NCBI GenBank assembly: GCA_035641235.1
Contig: DASQUP010000154.1
Location: 1-7,385, forward strand
Reading direction: 5' to 3'
Source: DASQUP01 sp035641235
GTDB taxonomy: Bacteria; Actinomycetota; CADDZG01; WHSQ01
Length of the DNA stretch: 7,385 bases
The position numbers and the translations under genes are program-made. This document shows positions 6,632 to 7,385 of this stretch, in pieces. Positions within the stretch are counted from its first letter, which is position 1, and each line of letters starts with the position of its first letter. The notes beneath the pieces are model-generated. The model made no database searches and was not told the DNA's origin. It was given only the letters and a program-made list of their open reading frames with translations.

Positions 6632-6666
6632 GGTGCTGTGCTTACTGATGATTAAGCGACGACGTC

Positions 6667-7128
6667 TCAGGCCCGCACGTTGTGACCCGCTGGCGTGAGT
6701 AGATCCCCGAAGCGAACCATCTCCTCGGCGATATCGCGCTGCAGCCACCGACGCAGGAGCGGTTCGGCGATCCAACGCCACGGTCGCTTGAACTGGAACA
6801 GCTCGCGGTGGGTGACCACAGTGCCGTCGCTGGTTTGTTCCGTGTCGAACGTTCCCTCGAAGTCGAGGAACCAGCGGGCTGGCCCCGCGATCGGCGACCC
6901 GAAGCGCAAGCGCGTCGACGTTCGAGTGAAGGGGTAGGTGCCGGACGGGCCGGGCAATCCGCGAATGCGGCCGGAGAACTGGACGAGCCCGTCTGCGCCG
7001 TTGTCCTGGACAGTACCAACCCTGCCGATCTTGTGATCGGCTTGGCGGTAGCGATTCAGGTCGAGCACGAAATCGAACACATCGTTGGGCGTCGCCGCGA
7101 TCGTCGTAGCTGCTTCACCGAGGATCAT
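6667..7128 (-). CDS. SRPBCC (START-like, polyketide cyclase/dehydrase type) protein
   Basis: A 153-residue protein of the SRPBCC superfamily, a fold that encloses a deep hydrophobic ligand pocket and serves as a lipid or aromatic carrier, cyclase or accessory factor. The opening TTIAATPNDVFDFVLDLNRYRQADHKI at about 8-34 is the characteristic first strand and helices. The glycine- and proline-rich loop RIRGLPGPSGTYPF and the strands WFLDFEGTFDTE and VVTHRELFQF follow. The long C-terminal helix ends the fold near RWLQRDIAEEMVRFGDLL. ATG 7128 has GGAG a few bases upstream, and an in-frame TGA two codons before it rules out a longer start. It is the first gene of the four-gene run. An 84-bp leader with palindromes lies upstream. 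The ligand is unknown. Confidence 0.82.
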   Translation of the reverse strand: MILGEAATTIAATPNDVFDFVLDLNRYRQADHKIGRVGTVQDNGADGLVQFSGRIRGLPGPSGTYPFTRTSTRLRFGSPIAGPARWFLDFEGTFDTEQTSDGTVVTHRELFQFKRPWRWIAEPLLRRWLQRDIAEEMVRFGDLLTPAGHNVRA

Positions 7129-7151
7129 CCGTCACTCCATTCGGTCGCGTA

Positions 7152-7178
7152 GTTCTAGCACGTTACCTCTAATAGAGG
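7152..7178. promoter_or_regulatory. Palindrome CCTCTA-A-TAGAGG next to GTTCTAGCA, putative operator/promoter
   Basis: The 13-bp perfect palindrome lies at 7166-7178 and GTTCTAGCA at 7152-7160, in the 84-bp gap before the SRPBCC gene. The nine bases GTTCTAGCA recur exactly at 4522-4530. On the minus strand the centre reads GGTAACGTGCTAGAAC, a partial match (six of eight fixed positions) to the KstR-like TnnAACnnGTTnnA pattern. No clear -35/-10 pair is seen. Function is inferred from position and symmetry. Confidence 0.45.
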
Positions 7179-7212
7179 CGACGCCGACGCCGCTGCGACT
7201 GCTTTGGAAGCA

Positions 7213-7385
7213 TCATCTCCCGGCGCCTCGTCCTCGCTGCTGCGCGCCTCCGATGGTCGCTTCGGCCTGGGCGAAGAGCCGCTGCCGCGAGAAGATCTCC
7301 TTCAGACGCCGCTTAGCCTGTCGGTCGCCGACGAGCTTGAGCGTGCCGGCGGCGATCGCCGATGACGCTGAGATCCTCCCGGACG
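7213..7385 (-). CDS. C-terminal end of an unidentified protein, partial (SCP2-like?)
   Basis: An open frame enters from the right edge and stops at TGA 7215-7213, giving 56 residues. From AIAAGTLKLVGDRQAKRRLK onward third positions are strongly G or C, so it is very likely coding. The pattern IAAGTLKLVGD followed by a charged helix faintly recalls the end of SCP2 sterol-carrier-like domains, but I cannot identify it. The first eight codons fit poorly, and another frame (VREDLSVIGD) looks better there, so a further indel near 7356-7366 is possible. It ends 84 bp before the SRPBCC gene in the same orientation. Confidence 0.5.
   Translation of the reverse strand, partial: SGRISASSAIAAGTLKLVGDRQAKRRLKEIFSRQRLFAQAEATIGGAQQRGRGAGR

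Noticed and set aside
1..7385. CRISPR array, tRNA, insertion sequence, toxin-antitoxin or phage system
   Set aside because: I looked for regular repeats, cloverleaf ends, transposase motifs and small paired genes and saw none.

Overview
The window looks like a piece of a high-GC actinobacterial chromosome. Third codon positions are almost all G or C, starts are ATG, GTG and TTG with GGAGG-like ribosome sites, and the protein families (alcohol dehydrogenase, SRPBCC, AhpD-like, flavodoxin, DoxX-like) are those of catabolic actinomycetes. I cannot name a genus. There are no RNA genes, CRISPR arrays, insertion sequences or phage genes.

Nearly everything is on the minus strand, so genes are listed here in the order of transcription, right to left. 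At the right edge is the C-terminal end of an unidentified protein (7213-7385). After an 84-bp gap with operator-like repeats comes a tight four-gene run: an SRPBCC protein (6667-7128), an AhpD/carboxymuconolactone decarboxylase-like protein (6147-6621), an epoxide-hydrolase-like alpha/beta hydrolase (5162-6142) and a flavodoxin-fold protein (4539-5165). The last two overlap by ATGA. A short gap with a repeated GTTCTAG element leads to a conserved protein of unknown function (3955-4494).

A 549-bp stretch without a clear gene (3406-3954) follows. It holds a possible plus-strand gene remnant and a hairpin. A second minus-strand run then reads: DoxX-like membrane protein (3024-3405), a frame-broken mosaic ORF (2644-3019), a beta-carbonic anhydrase (1996-2616), a class I SAM methyltransferase (1159-1965) and a zinc-type alcohol dehydrogenase (162-1162). 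At the left edge the tail of a plus-strand DCC-family gene converges on the dehydrogenase.

At least four genes (dehydrogenase, mosaic ORF, DoxX, AhpD-like) are broken by small indels, while the shifted frames keep conserved motifs and GC-rich third positions. That pattern suits consensus errors in a draft or long-read assembly at least as well as real gene decay. Functionally the window reads as accessory oxidative and small-molecule catabolism. I see no clearly new system. The items most worth following up are the shared promoter element, the mosaic ORF, and the carbonic anhydrase that lacks the usual RNAGG segment.
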